Virus record (IMG/VR): IMGVR_UViG_3300022225_000005
Location: 1-24,607 of that record
Origin: a virus
DNA length: 24,607 nt
Direction: 5' to 3' (one strand)
Shown here: piece after piece, positions 1 to 6,519 of the stretch
How the letters are laid out: each line of letters starts with the position of its first letter
How positions within the stretch are numbered: position 1 is the first letter of the stretch
Program-made: the position numbers and the translations under genes
Notes under the pieces: generated by a model
Told to the model about the DNA's origin: nothing
The model's database searches: none
Seen by the model: the letters and a program-made list of their open reading frames with translations, nothing else

Positions 1-650
1 TCACTCACTGGTCGTGTTCTACCATAACACCCATTCTTTTCACCGAGTTTAGCGTTAGAACGATTATCATGATATTTTTGTTCCATTTCATCGGCTTTAC
101 GTTTGCCAAATTGATTAACCCAACCATCATAATACGCTTTATTTAATTGATGATTAAATTGTCCTACCATTTTATCATCAGCCTCTATGTATAATTTCAA
201 CCATTCATCGGGCCAACCATATAACTTTTGTCGGTTTTTGAATCGTAATTTAATCCTATCCAATTCCGAATCGGATATCCAATTCTCGTTTATATTTGTT
301 ATTATTTTATTTCGGTTCTTATTATATTCATTATACTGATCTAAATTCCAACCATATTTATCAAGTTTATACTCAAATGAATTACTATATGCTTGCCTAT
401 CCTTGTAAAGTTGCCATTTTATTTCACCCTCAATTTCACCATGTTTTTTAATAAAATTCTCGTATGTATTTTTTCGTTTACCGTGATATTGTTCTTTAGC
501 TTTCTTAGCATCATCTTCATTCATTTTTTTGAATATCATAAAATACTCTAATGTTCCTGGTATTCTACTTAACCTCATTCGCTCAGCTTCTTCACCTTTA
601 TAACCTTTATCTAACCAATATTTTAATGTCCTTGCACTTCCTTTACTCAT
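1..650 (-). CDS. KYG-repeat protein related to Vsr-like homing endonucleases, partial at left edge
   Basis: An open frame starts at ATG 650 and runs off the left edge (about 216 residues visible). It opens with a module common in phage mobile endonucleases, of the type YWLDKGYKGEEAE. Next come loosely repeated blocks of the type FIKKHGEIEGEIKW and EYKLDKYGWNLDQY, and a NUMOD3-like stretch GEKNGCYG near the edge. The same style of F-x-x-K-Y-G-E repeats fills the N-terminal part of the Vsr-like endonuclease at 21748-23004. The catalytic domain would lie beyond the edge and is not seen. It follows the broken DNA polymerase, the position a fractured-gene endonuclease would occupy. A TATAAATAT string (plus strand, about 688-696) lies upstream, as before other endonuclease genes here. 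That the frame is coding is fairly certain; the endonuclease assignment is inference. Confidence 0.7.
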   Translation of the reverse strand, partial: MSKGSARTLKYWLDKGYKGEEAERMRLSRIPGTLEYFMIFKKMNEDDAKKAKEQYHGKRKNTYENFIKKHGEIEGEIKWQLYKDRQAYSNSFEYKLDKYGWNLDQYNEYNKNRNKIITNINENWISDSELDRIKLRFKNRQKLYGWPDEWLKLYIEADDKMVGQFNHQLNKAYYDGWVNQFGKRKADEMEQKYHDNRSNAKLGEKNGCYGRTRPVS

Positions 651-782
651 ATTATATCCTTTACATTGATACGTTAATGTATCTATGTATAAATATCATA
701 TAATTAAGTTTTACATTCACTTTTAGATAATTTAGAATTAATCCATATTGTATCTACATCGACTTCTATTTTTTGTATGTTT

Positions 783-917
783 TTAATCTTCATAAATTGT
801 ATCTACATTTTTATCACTTAATCGTATAAATTTACAATTAAGTATTTCCATTATTTTTTGTTGTCTTTCTAAATCTTTAGTTTGTTGTTTGATATGTAAG
901 TGATATCGTTCATCAAA
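783..917 (-). pseudogene. C-terminal remnant of a phage endonuclease-like domain, lacking a start
   Basis: Directly after the TGA stop of the 86-aa gene at 918-1178, the same frame continues open for 44 codons. It contains a recognisable pattern: DERYHLHIKQQ, then DLERQQKIMEIL, then NCKFIRL. This resembles the C-terminal strand-helix-strand of nuclease-fold domains found in phage mobile proteins (family memory, no search run). There is no in-frame start at its beginning, so it looks like debris of a larger gene truncated by deletion, or it is read only by stop readthrough. The rest of 651-782 holds no convincing gene. A 29-codon ORF there begins with ATG near 793, and the string TGTAGATACAAT occurs twice. 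I consider this a decayed mobile-gene tail. Confidence 0.4.
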
Positions 918-1178
918 TCATGTTTTTAATGCATCTAGTTGTAATTCTAAATCAATTCGTTTCTTTTCTTCATTAAAAAATGAACATTTTTTAGATTGAG
1001 TGCACATCACACACCAATTGCCAATTCCCCACTTTGTACCATCTTCACATGTGTAACTAAGGTGTTCATTTATATAATCATCCATTAACTCTAATACCGC
1101 TTCTCGTGGAAGTGAATCGAATCCCTGCCACTTGTACAATCGGTACTTATCATCATACATGTTTTCTTTTGATTTCAT
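918..1178 (-). CDS. small conserved-looking phage protein with a Cys cluster
   Basis: An 86-aa ORF with an ATG at 1178. I do not recognise the family. It is mixed in charge, with a helical N-terminal half (REAVLELMDDYINEHL). A cysteine cluster of the form C-x2-C-x5-C (CVMCTQSKKC, about residues 57-66), with another Cys at about 44, suggests possible metal binding. It lies downstream of the broken DNA polymerase and 27 nt after a 24-codon ORF. Its stop is followed in frame by an endonuclease-like tail (783-917), so it may once have been part of, or been disrupted by, a mobile gene. Function unknown. Confidence 0.6.
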   Translation of the reverse strand: MKSKENMYDDKYRLYKWQGFDSLPREAVLELMDDYINEHLSYTCEDGTKWGIGNWCVMCTQSKKCSFFNEEKKRIDLELQLDALKT

Positions 1179-1205
1179 ATTATTATACTATCTCGTAATA
1201 TCCTG

Positions 1206-1280
1206 TTACTTTCTCGTTAATTTCGTTAAGTGTAACCCGGTTACACCCTTATCAAGTTTTTCTATCTTAAATGTTTTCAT
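1206..1280 (-). CDS. possible 24-aa peptide ORF after the polymerase fragment
   Basis: ATG at 1280 lies 2 nt after the stop of the polymerase fragment. The reading frame gives MKTFKIEKLDKG followed by VTGLHLTKLTRK. It is basic and very short, and it contains the perfect palindrome at 1230-1246. The tight spacing would allow translational coupling, but length alone gives little support. It may be leftover sequence from a broken gene. Confidence 0.25.
   Translation of the reverse strand: MKTFKIEKLDKGVTGLHLTKLTRK
1230..1246. repeat. perfect 17-bp palindrome (8-bp arms, 1-nt centre)
   Basis: GTGTAACC, one C, then GGTTACAC: perfect 8-bp arms. It is G/C-richer than its surroundings and is not followed by a T-run on either strand, so it does not look like an intrinsic terminator. 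It could be a dimeric-protein operator or an endonuclease or recombinase recognition site between the polymerase fragment and the 86-aa gene. Confidence 0.5.
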
Positions 1281-1282
1281 GC

Positions 1283-1831
1283 TTAACTTAATTCATCTGT
1301 CATTACTAAATCTTTTGCCATTATTTCAGCTAATTCACCATTTCGTACTACCTTTATGTATTCAGTTAATTTGTATTGCTTAATCGTATTATCTTCTAAT
1401 TCAACTTGAACTCTATGTGGTGAGTTTATTTCATTATTATACTTAGTGTTACCCATATCAGCTGTAGACTTTATAATAAGTTGTCCTGACCCAGTCGTTG
1501 CACCGGCGTTATCCACATCGTAGAATCTCCAACCAGGCAATCCAAGTACACCATATAAACTGTTAAGTAGTATCTTTTGTACGTGTTGGCGTTTGTTATA
1601 ATAATTGTATTTGTCGGTATCATTTGCTATACCGTATTTTTTCATTAAACCTTTATACTCAACACGTTTATCGAACCAAATGTTCAATATACCTGGAATA
1701 CAACCTATGTCTTCTGTTTTTATAATATCACCATTATCGTTTAATTTCAACTCATATCGGGTTAAATGTTCCAACATTGATTCACGGTTGTCAAATTCTA
1801 AAATTTTATTATATAACTCTATTTTTATCAT
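1283..1831 (-). CDS. 43: family B DNA polymerase, middle fragment (fingers and motif B)
   Basis: A 182-aa piece of a T4 gp43-like replicative polymerase. After about 40 non-obvious residues, GCIPGILNIWFDKRVEYKG (43-61) matches the T4 segment leading into the fingers, and KILLNSLYGVLG (86-97) is motif B, the dNTP-binding helix. The match continues through GSGQLIIKSTADM. The protein stops before motif C (the DTDS catalytic Asp), which is absent from the window. Its last 45 or so residues (about 137-182) do not look like polymerase. The pattern VELEDNTIKQ, then VVRNGELAEIMAKDL, recalls the block B half of an intein/Hint fold, but the TxxH is missing. The start ATG lies inside the 3' end of the HNH gene (23-nt overlap), so translation may be coupled. 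It cannot polymerise alone and must assemble with the 528-aa fragment and an unseen C-terminal piece. Confidence 0.85.
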   Translation of the reverse strand: MIKIELYNKILEFDNRESMLEHLTRYELKLNDNGDIIKTEDIGCIPGILNIWFDKRVEYKGLMKKYGIANDTDKYNYYNKRQHVQKILLNSLYGVLGLPGWRFYDVDNAGATTGSGQLIIKSTADMGNTKYNNEINSPHRVQVELEDNTIKQYKLTEYIKVVRNGELAEIMAKDLVMTDELS

Positions 1832-2501
1832 AATCTACTACGCTCTTACATAATTCTATAAATTCTCGTTGAGTGTACGCTTGTTTCATCATATTAATTT
1901 TCGTATACACCCATTGTACATTTCCTTTGATATAGCCACGTGATGAATCTATTCTATCAAGAGATGCACTCATATGACCATTTGCGATATTATACCCATC
2001 CCGTGGAATAAAATCTATATCTATACCAGTTAATGCACATTTTTTACCTTGTATTTTATACAGTTCCATTAGATAATGACCATCTACGTTATATTCATAA
2101 CCCCGTTTATGTGCTCTATTTTTTATCTTAGTGATGACTGTAGCTGGTATTTCACCGTGCCCGCGCCAGTTCCCACTACCACTACCAACAACCGTACATT
2201 TTCGGCAACCATTTGTTGTACCATTTAACAATCTATTTATTTTAACTGTTGATATATAACCACATTCACATTCACATTTTATCAAACCGCCATCTTTTAT
2301 TACATCACCTATTACCGTCCATTTTCTAAAAACATCACCATGTTTGATTTTATCATTATATTTAGACACCCGGTTGGGTCTTTGTTTTTGTGCACATGAC
2401 CTACATACAGTCTTATCTAATCGTTTAGCTTCGTAATAACTACTCTCCGTAAACTCACGTGATTTACCACATGACGAACATTTAATTTCATATTGTTTCA
2501 T
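1809..2501 (-). CDS. HNH homing endonuclease inserted in the DNA polymerase gene
   Basis: A 230-aa free-standing endonuclease lying exactly between two polymerase fragments. The N-terminal zinc-ribbon-like pairs are CSSCGK (8-13), CRSC (33-36), CECECG (76-81) and CRKC (99-102). The C-terminal HNH domain spans roughly 150-206: KKCALTGIDI, SASLDRIDSS, GYIKGNVQWVY and N-x-MK. The LDRID Asp-Arg and the NVQWV signature are typical of phage HNH nucleases of the AP2/NUMOD type. By family knowledge it would cut polymerase genes lacking the insertion and spread by repair. The next polymerase fragment starts within its last codons. It begins 39 nt after the upstream fragment's stop, with a TATATTTATA motif in that gap. 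Confidence 0.88.
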   Translation of the reverse strand: MKQYEIKCSSCGKSREFTESSYYEAKRLDKTVCRSCAQKQRPNRVSKYNDKIKHGDVFRKWTVIGDVIKDGGLIKCECECGYISTVKINRLLNGTTNGCRKCTVVGSGSGNWRGHGEIPATVITKIKNRAHKRGYEYNVDGHYLMELYKIQGKKCALTGIDIDFIPRDGYNIANGHMSASLDRIDSSRGYIKGNVQWVYTKINMMKQAYTQREFIELCKSVVDYDKNRVI

Positions 2502-2522
2502 ATTTCATATAATTAGTATGAC

Positions 2523-2532
2523 TATAAATATA
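2523..2532 (-). promoter_or_regulatory. TATATTTATA motif upstream of the HNH gene
   Basis: On the coding strand TATATTTATA lies 21 nt upstream of the HNH start, straddling the 3' end of the polymerase fragment and the gap. The same 10-mer precedes the genes starting at 5236, 19203 and 23004. Here the upstream G-T6 half is not present. Candidate promoter element of mobile genes. Confidence 0.35.
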
Positions 2533-2540
2533 AAAATATT

Positions 2541-4127
2541 TTATTTAGTGTCATTATCATATATAATTTTTCCAACTTTTTGTTCTTTTACAGATTTATA
2601 TAACACATTATTAGCTGATATTGTGACTCTACCACTATCTAATAATTTCCTAACATCATCAGCTGATATTTCTTTGTTATCGTTTGGGCCAACTGCAATT
2701 GATATTGGTTCATTATACTCACCACTCTTAAGTTTCAGAATGTCCCAGTCATGATTATTTATTTTCGCCAATTTTGTTTCAGGTGAAATATTCAATGTGA
2801 TAATAATCATTGGATATAGTGATGTTAAATCCAAATCATATATCCATTCGTATCTACCTGTAATTGGGTCTTTTACATAAGCACCCATTAAATCAATAAC
2901 AACACCCCACTCTTTATCTAATGTTTCTGGAAGTGGTTTTGCCGTTTCAAAATATCCCTGTTCACGGTTAATGCCTATATATGGTATTAGTATTTTACTT
3001 GATTTTGATTTATTTATCTTTAGTGTACCAGTATTTGGTATTTCAGCCAATGAACCCCTTACGTATATACGTGATTCACCCGATATACCCTTTTTGATAA
3101 CCAATTTTGTTTTTGGTTTTTTATTCGGAGCAACTATACCACGTTGTTTTAGATACGTTAATAATGCACCCTCTAAGTATTTAGATGAATATACTATATC
3201 CTCATATGGCACGTGGCCTGCGTGACAAATACCACGTGCTAATTCAATGAACTCTAATTTTTTCTCAAACTTAATAATCAATTTGGTATCTACTAAACTA
3301 TACTCGATAAATTTATCAAGATTAGTTCTAAATAACTCATCCAAGTTACCTTGATGTTCAATTTTACCCTCACCAAGTTCTAATCTAGCAACTGTATCTA
3401 ATCTGTAATTAGGTAGTTCACCAAATGTGAATTTCTTGTACATTACCATGTAGTCTAAACAACTTACACCAGCAATGAACCACCTATCTCGGTAATCTGA
3501 ATAAAACATCTCGCCGATTGGTGATAATCTATTAGCATATACATCACCAAGAACACGTTTTAACCGATTATATATGTATGGTATATCAAAGTAATCAATA
3601 TTCCAACCTGTAACTATATCTGGGTGTATTCCCTCATAAATTTCTAAGAATTTCATGAGTAATTCATGTTCAGTCTGAAATGGTAGTACAATGGCTTCTG
3701 GTGTTGTTCGTTCTTGCATCGTACCATCTTTATTGAGTACCAATACCCAATATTGATCAGTTGCACTATCATGTAAACTTATAGCAGTAATTTCGTTTTC
3801 AGCTGTTTTAACATTAGGTGCACCCGTTTCGGTTTCGACCTCAATATCAAATGGCATTACTACAATACCCGTAGATACCTCATCACTATCGGTGTACATA
3901 TCTACTAATACCCGTGTTGTCTCAGGTACATCGGATTCAAATAAACCCTCTTGTCCTTTTTTAAACTTATATATTTTAGATAACTTGTCACCATACAATG
4001 ATGTATACTGACCATTCTCAGCAGGTTCATATGCATACTTAGTGTATGGCATTGTTATGTAACCCCGTTCGTCATCCCAGACATGTACACGGTTACGTTC
4101 TTTTTGGTAATAGCAATTGCGATACAT
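2541..4127 (-). CDS. 43: family B DNA polymerase, N-terminal fragment (exonuclease and motif A)
   Basis: A 528-aa N-terminal piece of a T4/RB69 gp43-like replicative polymerase. The 3'-5' exonuclease motifs are complete: Exo I in MPFDIEVE (91-98), Exo II in GWNIDYFDIPYIYNR (174-188) and Exo III in YSLVD (276-280). Palm motif A is DLDLTSLYP (431-439), followed by NISPETK as in T4. The frame ends at 528, shortly after SANNVLYKSVK, the T4-equivalent stretch just before the fingers. The terminal dozen or so residues look non-native. The chain resumes in the fragment at 1283-1831 after an intervening HNH gene. Bipartite gp43 enzymes are known in Aeromonas T4-like phages. This one also lacks motif C and the thumb within the window, implying at least three pieces. 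Confidence 0.9.
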   Translation of the reverse strand: MYRNCYYQKERNRVHVWDDERGYITMPYTKYAYEPAENGQYTSLYGDKLSKIYKFKKGQEGLFESDVPETTRVLVDMYTDSDEVSTGIVVMPFDIEVETETGAPNVKTAENEITAISLHDSATDQYWVLVLNKDGTMQERTTPEAIVLPFQTEHELLMKFLEIYEGIHPDIVTGWNIDYFDIPYIYNRLKRVLGDVYANRLSPIGEMFYSDYRDRWFIAGVSCLDYMVMYKKFTFGELPNYRLDTVARLELGEGKIEHQGNLDELFRTNLDKFIEYSLVDTKLIIKFEKKLEFIELARGICHAGHVPYEDIVYSSKYLEGALLTYLKQRGIVAPNKKPKTKLVIKKGISGESRIYVRGSLAEIPNTGTLKINKSKSSKILIPYIGINREQGYFETAKPLPETLDKEWGVVIDLMGAYVKDPITGRYEWIYDLDLTSLYPMIIITLNISPETKLAKINNHDWDILKLKSGEYNEPISIAVGPNDNKEISADDVRKLLDSGRVTISANNVLYKSVKEQKVGKIIYDNDTK

Positions 4128-4168
4128 TTATTCGTTTATTATTATGAATTCACATTTCAGTAAATTCG

Positions 4169-4312
4169 TTATTTCTTTTCATCTACACGTAATACTATTG
4201 GATAATCAACTTTATCTTCAAGAATATCATCAATTACATATACAGCATCAGTCGGTAACCCCATTTCATATGAGGCCTTTTCTGTTAATTTAACACTTGA
4301 TTTTGATTTCAT
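4169..4312 (-). CDS. 47-aa acidic hypothetical protein
   Basis: ATG at 4312 follows the NADAR stop by one nucleotide, and the frame stays open to a TAA at 4169. The product begins MKSKSSVKLTEKAS and ends YPIVLRVDEKK. It is rich in Asp/Glu in the middle (VIDDILEDKVDY). No recognised domain. Tight spacing behind the NADAR gene and the same strand support a real gene. About 40 nt of apparently empty sequence separate it from the polymerase start. Confidence 0.5.
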   Translation of the reverse strand: MKSKSSVKLTEKASYEMGLPTDAVYVIDDILEDKVDYPIVLRVDEKK

Positions 4313-4313
4313 A

Positions 4314-4787
4314 CTATCTATCTCTTAATTGATTCCGTACCTCTGTTAATACGTTTCCTAACCGATTTTCACCTTTCCATTCTGATTTCGGTGTTTTCTT
4401 AGCTTCATTTACACCCATTCCGATGCCCCATATTGAGTCATATGGCGAAGCCTCTACTAATGTAGTTGGGTAGGTTTCCATTAACTCTGTCATCAGTATA
4501 GGATTTTGTTCGAATTTTGCAACGTTACCACGTTTTACAATATCATATGATATTCCATCCCACATAATTGCATCAAAATTTCGTACCGATCTCCCCAATT
4601 TCTTTTGAGAATGAGGTGATGATGTTTCCATAATCTTTTGTGATGTCTCTAAATCACCAAATGTTATTGCTTTTTGGTGCATCATGTATTGTTCAGCACA
4701 GGTGTACGTAACACCATCAACTGTGAATTCTGTTGGATACCATTGTGAAAAAGGGCCGTTCCAAAAGAATGTGTATTCTTCGTTCAT
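4314..4787 (-). CDS. NADAR (YbiA-like) domain protein
   Basis: A 157-aa single-domain protein matching the NADAR/YbiA family along its whole length. It has FSQWYPTEFTVDG near the N-terminus, then the hallmark Y-T-C-A-E-Q-Y-M-M-H-Q-K-A, GRSVRNFD, W-D, EASPYDSIWGIG and W-K-G-E-NRLGNVL. Family knowledge: YbiA-type members hydrolyse N-glycosidic bonds of early riboflavin-pathway intermediates. Other NADAR proteins remove ADP-ribose from guanine in nucleic acid, and the domain occurs in NAD/ADP-ribose-linked phage and defence contexts. In a phage genome a role in reversing host ADP-ribosylation or in NAD metabolism is plausible, but the sequence cannot distinguish these. Its start lies 2 nt after the stop of the upstream small gene and its stop is 1 nt from the next start. 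Confidence 0.88.
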   Translation of the reverse strand: MNEEYTFFWNGPFSQWYPTEFTVDGVTYTCAEQYMMHQKAITFGDLETSQKIMETSSPHSQKKLGRSVRNFDAIMWDGISYDIVKRGNVAKFEQNPILMTELMETYPTTLVEASPYDSIWGIGMGVNEAKKTPKSEWKGENRLGNVLTEVRNQLRDR

Positions 4788-4788
4788 A

Positions 4789-5115
4789 TTACTTTACCCA
4801 TTCATTAAATGCCATTTCATATGCTTCTACCAATGTAGTAGTTGAACCTTCATTTATGATTTTCCATGCCGTTTGTTCTACCTCATTTCGTAGACCATAT
4901 GCGTTAGCTTCGGCAAGTATTTCTAGTATTTGTTCTTTTTCGTCCATTGTTTTATGTTTTTTAGTTTCTTCGGTATGAGTTCGTCCTGTATTTGCACATG
5001 ACTGACAATTTGTCTTAGTTTTATTTGCATATTGCCAATTTCTTTCACGAGTGTAGTTAATCACTTTCCCGCAAGTTGGACAATTTCTCTTCCATTTCTT
5101 TAATTCGTTTTTCAT
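4789..5115 (-). CDS. 108-aa ORF: endonuclease zinc-ribbon/NUMOD3 remnant joined to a small conserved-looking phage protein
   Basis: The frame from ATG 5115 has two unrelated parts. Residues 1-56 contain WKRNCPTCGKVINYTRERNW and CQSCANTGRTHTEETKKHK, the N-terminal zinc ribbon plus NUMOD3-like motif of phage HNH/GIY-YIG mobile endonucleases, with no catalytic domain after it. Residues 57-108 begin at an internal Met (ATG 4947) and run MDEKEQILEILAEANAYGL to EAYEMAFNEWVK. This looks like a self-standing small helical protein of the sort found in T4-like phages. I infer a homing-endonuclease insertion that decayed by deletion and left its 5' end fused in frame to the next gene. Which start is used is unknown: 4947 would give the native 52-aa protein. 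An upstream in-frame ATG at 5208 is less likely because it runs through the 59-aa ORF in another frame. Confidence 0.6.
   Translation of the reverse strand: MKNELKKWKRNCPTCGKVINYTRERNWQYANKTKTNCQSCANTGRTHTEETKKHKTMDEKEQILEILAEANAYGLRNEVEQTAWKIINEGSTTTLVEAYEMAFNEWVK
4948..5115 (-). pseudogene. truncated homing-endonuclease N-terminus (zinc ribbon plus NUMOD3-like)
   Basis: This marks the mobile-element part of the fused frame: two CxxC pairs (CPTC and CQSC) and a G-R-T-H-T-E-E-T-K-K-H motif. No HNH or GIY-YIG domain follows, so it cannot be a functional nuclease. Its 5' end overlaps the 3' end of the 59-aa ORF by 59 nt in a different frame, which is consistent with insertion into that gene. 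Confidence 0.5.
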
Positions 5116-5236
5116 AATAAGCCTCCATCTGACGGGTATTATGCTTGTCTTTGTTTTTGTTATACCAACGTTTCCAGTCTGCTCTATTAGCAGCTTTCTT
5201 TTCTTCATCGGTATGATACTTCTTGTTTCGTCCCAT
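5057..5236 (-). CDS. 59-aa basic, coiled-coil-like small protein
   Basis: ATG at 5236 and stop TAA at 5057-5059. The product begins MGRNKKYHTDEEKKAANRAD, continues WKRWYNKNKDKHNTRQMEAYY and ends EMEEKLSNLRESD. It is very rich in Lys/Arg/Glu and has a helical, coiled-coil-like pattern. A strong TATATTTATA-type element lies immediately upstream, supporting expression. The KYHTEEEK-style start occurs in many small phage proteins and at the head of mobile-endonuclease ORFs (recollection, not searched). Its 3' end overlaps the endonuclease remnant in another frame, so its original C-terminus may have been replaced. Function unknown. Confidence 0.5.
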   Translation of the reverse strand: MGRNKKYHTDEEKKAANRADWKRWYNKNKDKHNTRQMEAYYEKRIKEMEEKLSNLRESD

Positions 5237-5241
5237 CTATA

Positions 5242-5268
5242 TATAAATATAAAACTTTTATAAAAAAC
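5242..5268 (-). promoter_or_regulatory. GTTTTTT-N10-TATATTTATA element
   Basis: On the coding strand GTTTTTT, 10 nt, TATATTTATA ends 5 nt before the ATG at 5236. A nearly identical element precedes the Vsr-like endonuclease gene (23018-23044), and a 9-nt-spaced version precedes the GIY-YIG gene (19207-19232). TATATTTA also fits the TAnnTTTR -7 pattern. The very short distance to the ATG would imply a near-leaderless message, or a role in translation initiation. Confidence 0.45.
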
Positions 5269-5281
5269 CTTTGTTTAATTG

Positions 5282-6508
5282 TTATTTAGAAAAAATCCAA
5301 ATAGGTTCAGAAAACAACTTGTCTTTTGACTCTTCTGATTCTTGTATTCGTTCTTCACTATATTGTTCGGTATCTTTAGCAGTTCCGGCTCCACCGGAAT
5401 TTGGTCTACGTGCCATGGCCTGTCCTATACAACCCTCATATGTTAATCCCTTTGATGTTAAATAATCATTCATTGGGTTACATATTTCTAACCACGACCT
5501 ATCAGTTGACCACTTTGCGTTTGTATATACATCAGCTATGTTAATTGCAATGATACCACCTTTTTTAACAGTTGGTATAATCTTTTCAAGAGTCTTGTGT
5601 AGGAAATTGGTATTCCAATCATCTATATTCTTGTATCGTACCCAACTCTGTGTATCATCATACGAATACCGTTCTACTGAAAAGTATGGTGGTGATGTAA
5701 ATACAACGTCAAAGTATTCATTCCATTTACTGAAATCAAAGTCCTCTGAGGGTGATATATGAAATTCTGATGTTTTATCATTTTCAAAGAACCCCAAATG
5801 TTTCTCATAGAATTCCTTTTGTTGTTCGTATATAGGATGATTCTCTTTACGTGGATCTAAACCTACGTAATGTTCGGTACAATCCGATGCATAAAAACCT
5901 GCCAATCTATCACCCCATCCCATTGAAAAATCCAATACGGTTTTAGCCTTGAACATTTCATAGAATATCTTGGCAACATTTGGTTTGAATTGGGCGCATA
6001 TATACTTGCGTAATCCAATCATGGTACGTAACTCACTCTTACCCAATTGTGGTAATTTGAGTGAATACGCCGATCCCATTAACGAGATCATAAATTTCTT
6101 ATCTCCCCATGTCCTTTGAGGGCCTGGTGAAACTGAGCCATCAACTGACCACCTATTTTTCTGTTGGAAGTAGTTAGATGATGAGTTACCTGTGTTTAAT
6201 CTACTAAAATATAATTGTTTGTCTTTATATATGTACGGATACCGAGACTCGGAGGCCTTACGTGGAAACCATTCACCTTCTTTTAATATTTCATTCCAAC
6301 GCACCGTTTTGAGCCGCATAAAATCTTTATAAGCATCTTGTTCGATGATATCCGCATATGGTATGGGATATGCCATTAGAATTTCAGCTAGTATTTCCCT
6401 AACCTCTTGCTTCGGATACGTTTCTTTGACGTGAGTCCACTGATCTTCATTTATGAAGAAGTAAGGCTTCATGTCTTTGAACTGATTGAAATATTCTTGT
6501 ATGTCCAT
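5282..6508 (-). CDS. TSPPY-type DNA methyltransferase (N4-cytosine or N6-adenine)
   Basis: A 408-aa AdoMet-dependent DNA methyltransferase. Motif I is VLDFSMGWGDRLAGF (191-205), with SMGWG replacing the common FxGxG. An acidic residue follows in YVGLDPR (215-220). Motif IV is FDVVFTSPPYF (266-276); S/TSPPY is typical of N4-cytosine enzymes but also occurs in N6-adenine enzymes. The conserved tail KKGGIIAINIADVY fits the family. The order I then IV is not that of circularly permuted beta-class enzymes. A second protein with the same SMGWG...TSPPYF layout is at 19499-20557, so the phage carries two paralogues. The gene has its own promoter-like element 12 nt upstream. No restriction endonuclease is adjacent, so self-protection of phage DNA is the likely role (inference). 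Confidence 0.87.
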   Translation of the reverse strand: MDIQEYFNQFKDMKPYFFINEDQWTHVKETYPKQEVREILAEILMAYPIPYADIIEQDAYKDFMRLKTVRWNEILKEGEWFPRKASESRYPYIYKDKQLYFSRLNTGNSSSNYFQQKNRWSVDGSVSPGPQRTWGDKKFMISLMGSAYSLKLPQLGKSELRTMIGLRKYICAQFKPNVAKIFYEMFKAKTVLDFSMGWGDRLAGFYASDCTEHYVGLDPRKENHPIYEQQKEFYEKHLGFFENDKTSEFHISPSEDFDFSKWNEYFDVVFTSPPYFSVERYSYDDTQSWVRYKNIDDWNTNFLHKTLEKIIPTVKKGGIIAINIADVYTNAKWSTDRSWLEICNPMNDYLTSKGLTYEGCIGQAMARRPNSGGAGTAKDTEQYSEERIQESEESKDKLFSEPIWIFSK

Positions 6509-6519
6509 GTATTATATAT

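Noticed and set aside
651-782. tRNA or other RNA gene in the AT-rich gap
   Set aside because: No cloverleaf-like stems or conserved T-loop/anticodon pattern could be found. It is very AT-rich with only tiny ORFs.
2523-2532. T4 late promoter TATAAATA on the plus strand
   Set aside because: TATAAATA occurs on the plus strand, but all genes are on the minus strand. On the coding strand the motif reads TATATTTATA, so it was reported as a separate element.
1809-2540. Group I intron between the polymerase pieces
   Set aside because: The flanking ORFs have their own starts and stops, the gap is almost entirely an HNH gene with overlapping ends, and I could not recognise intron core helices. A free-standing insertion explains it better, though covariance-model search was not possible.
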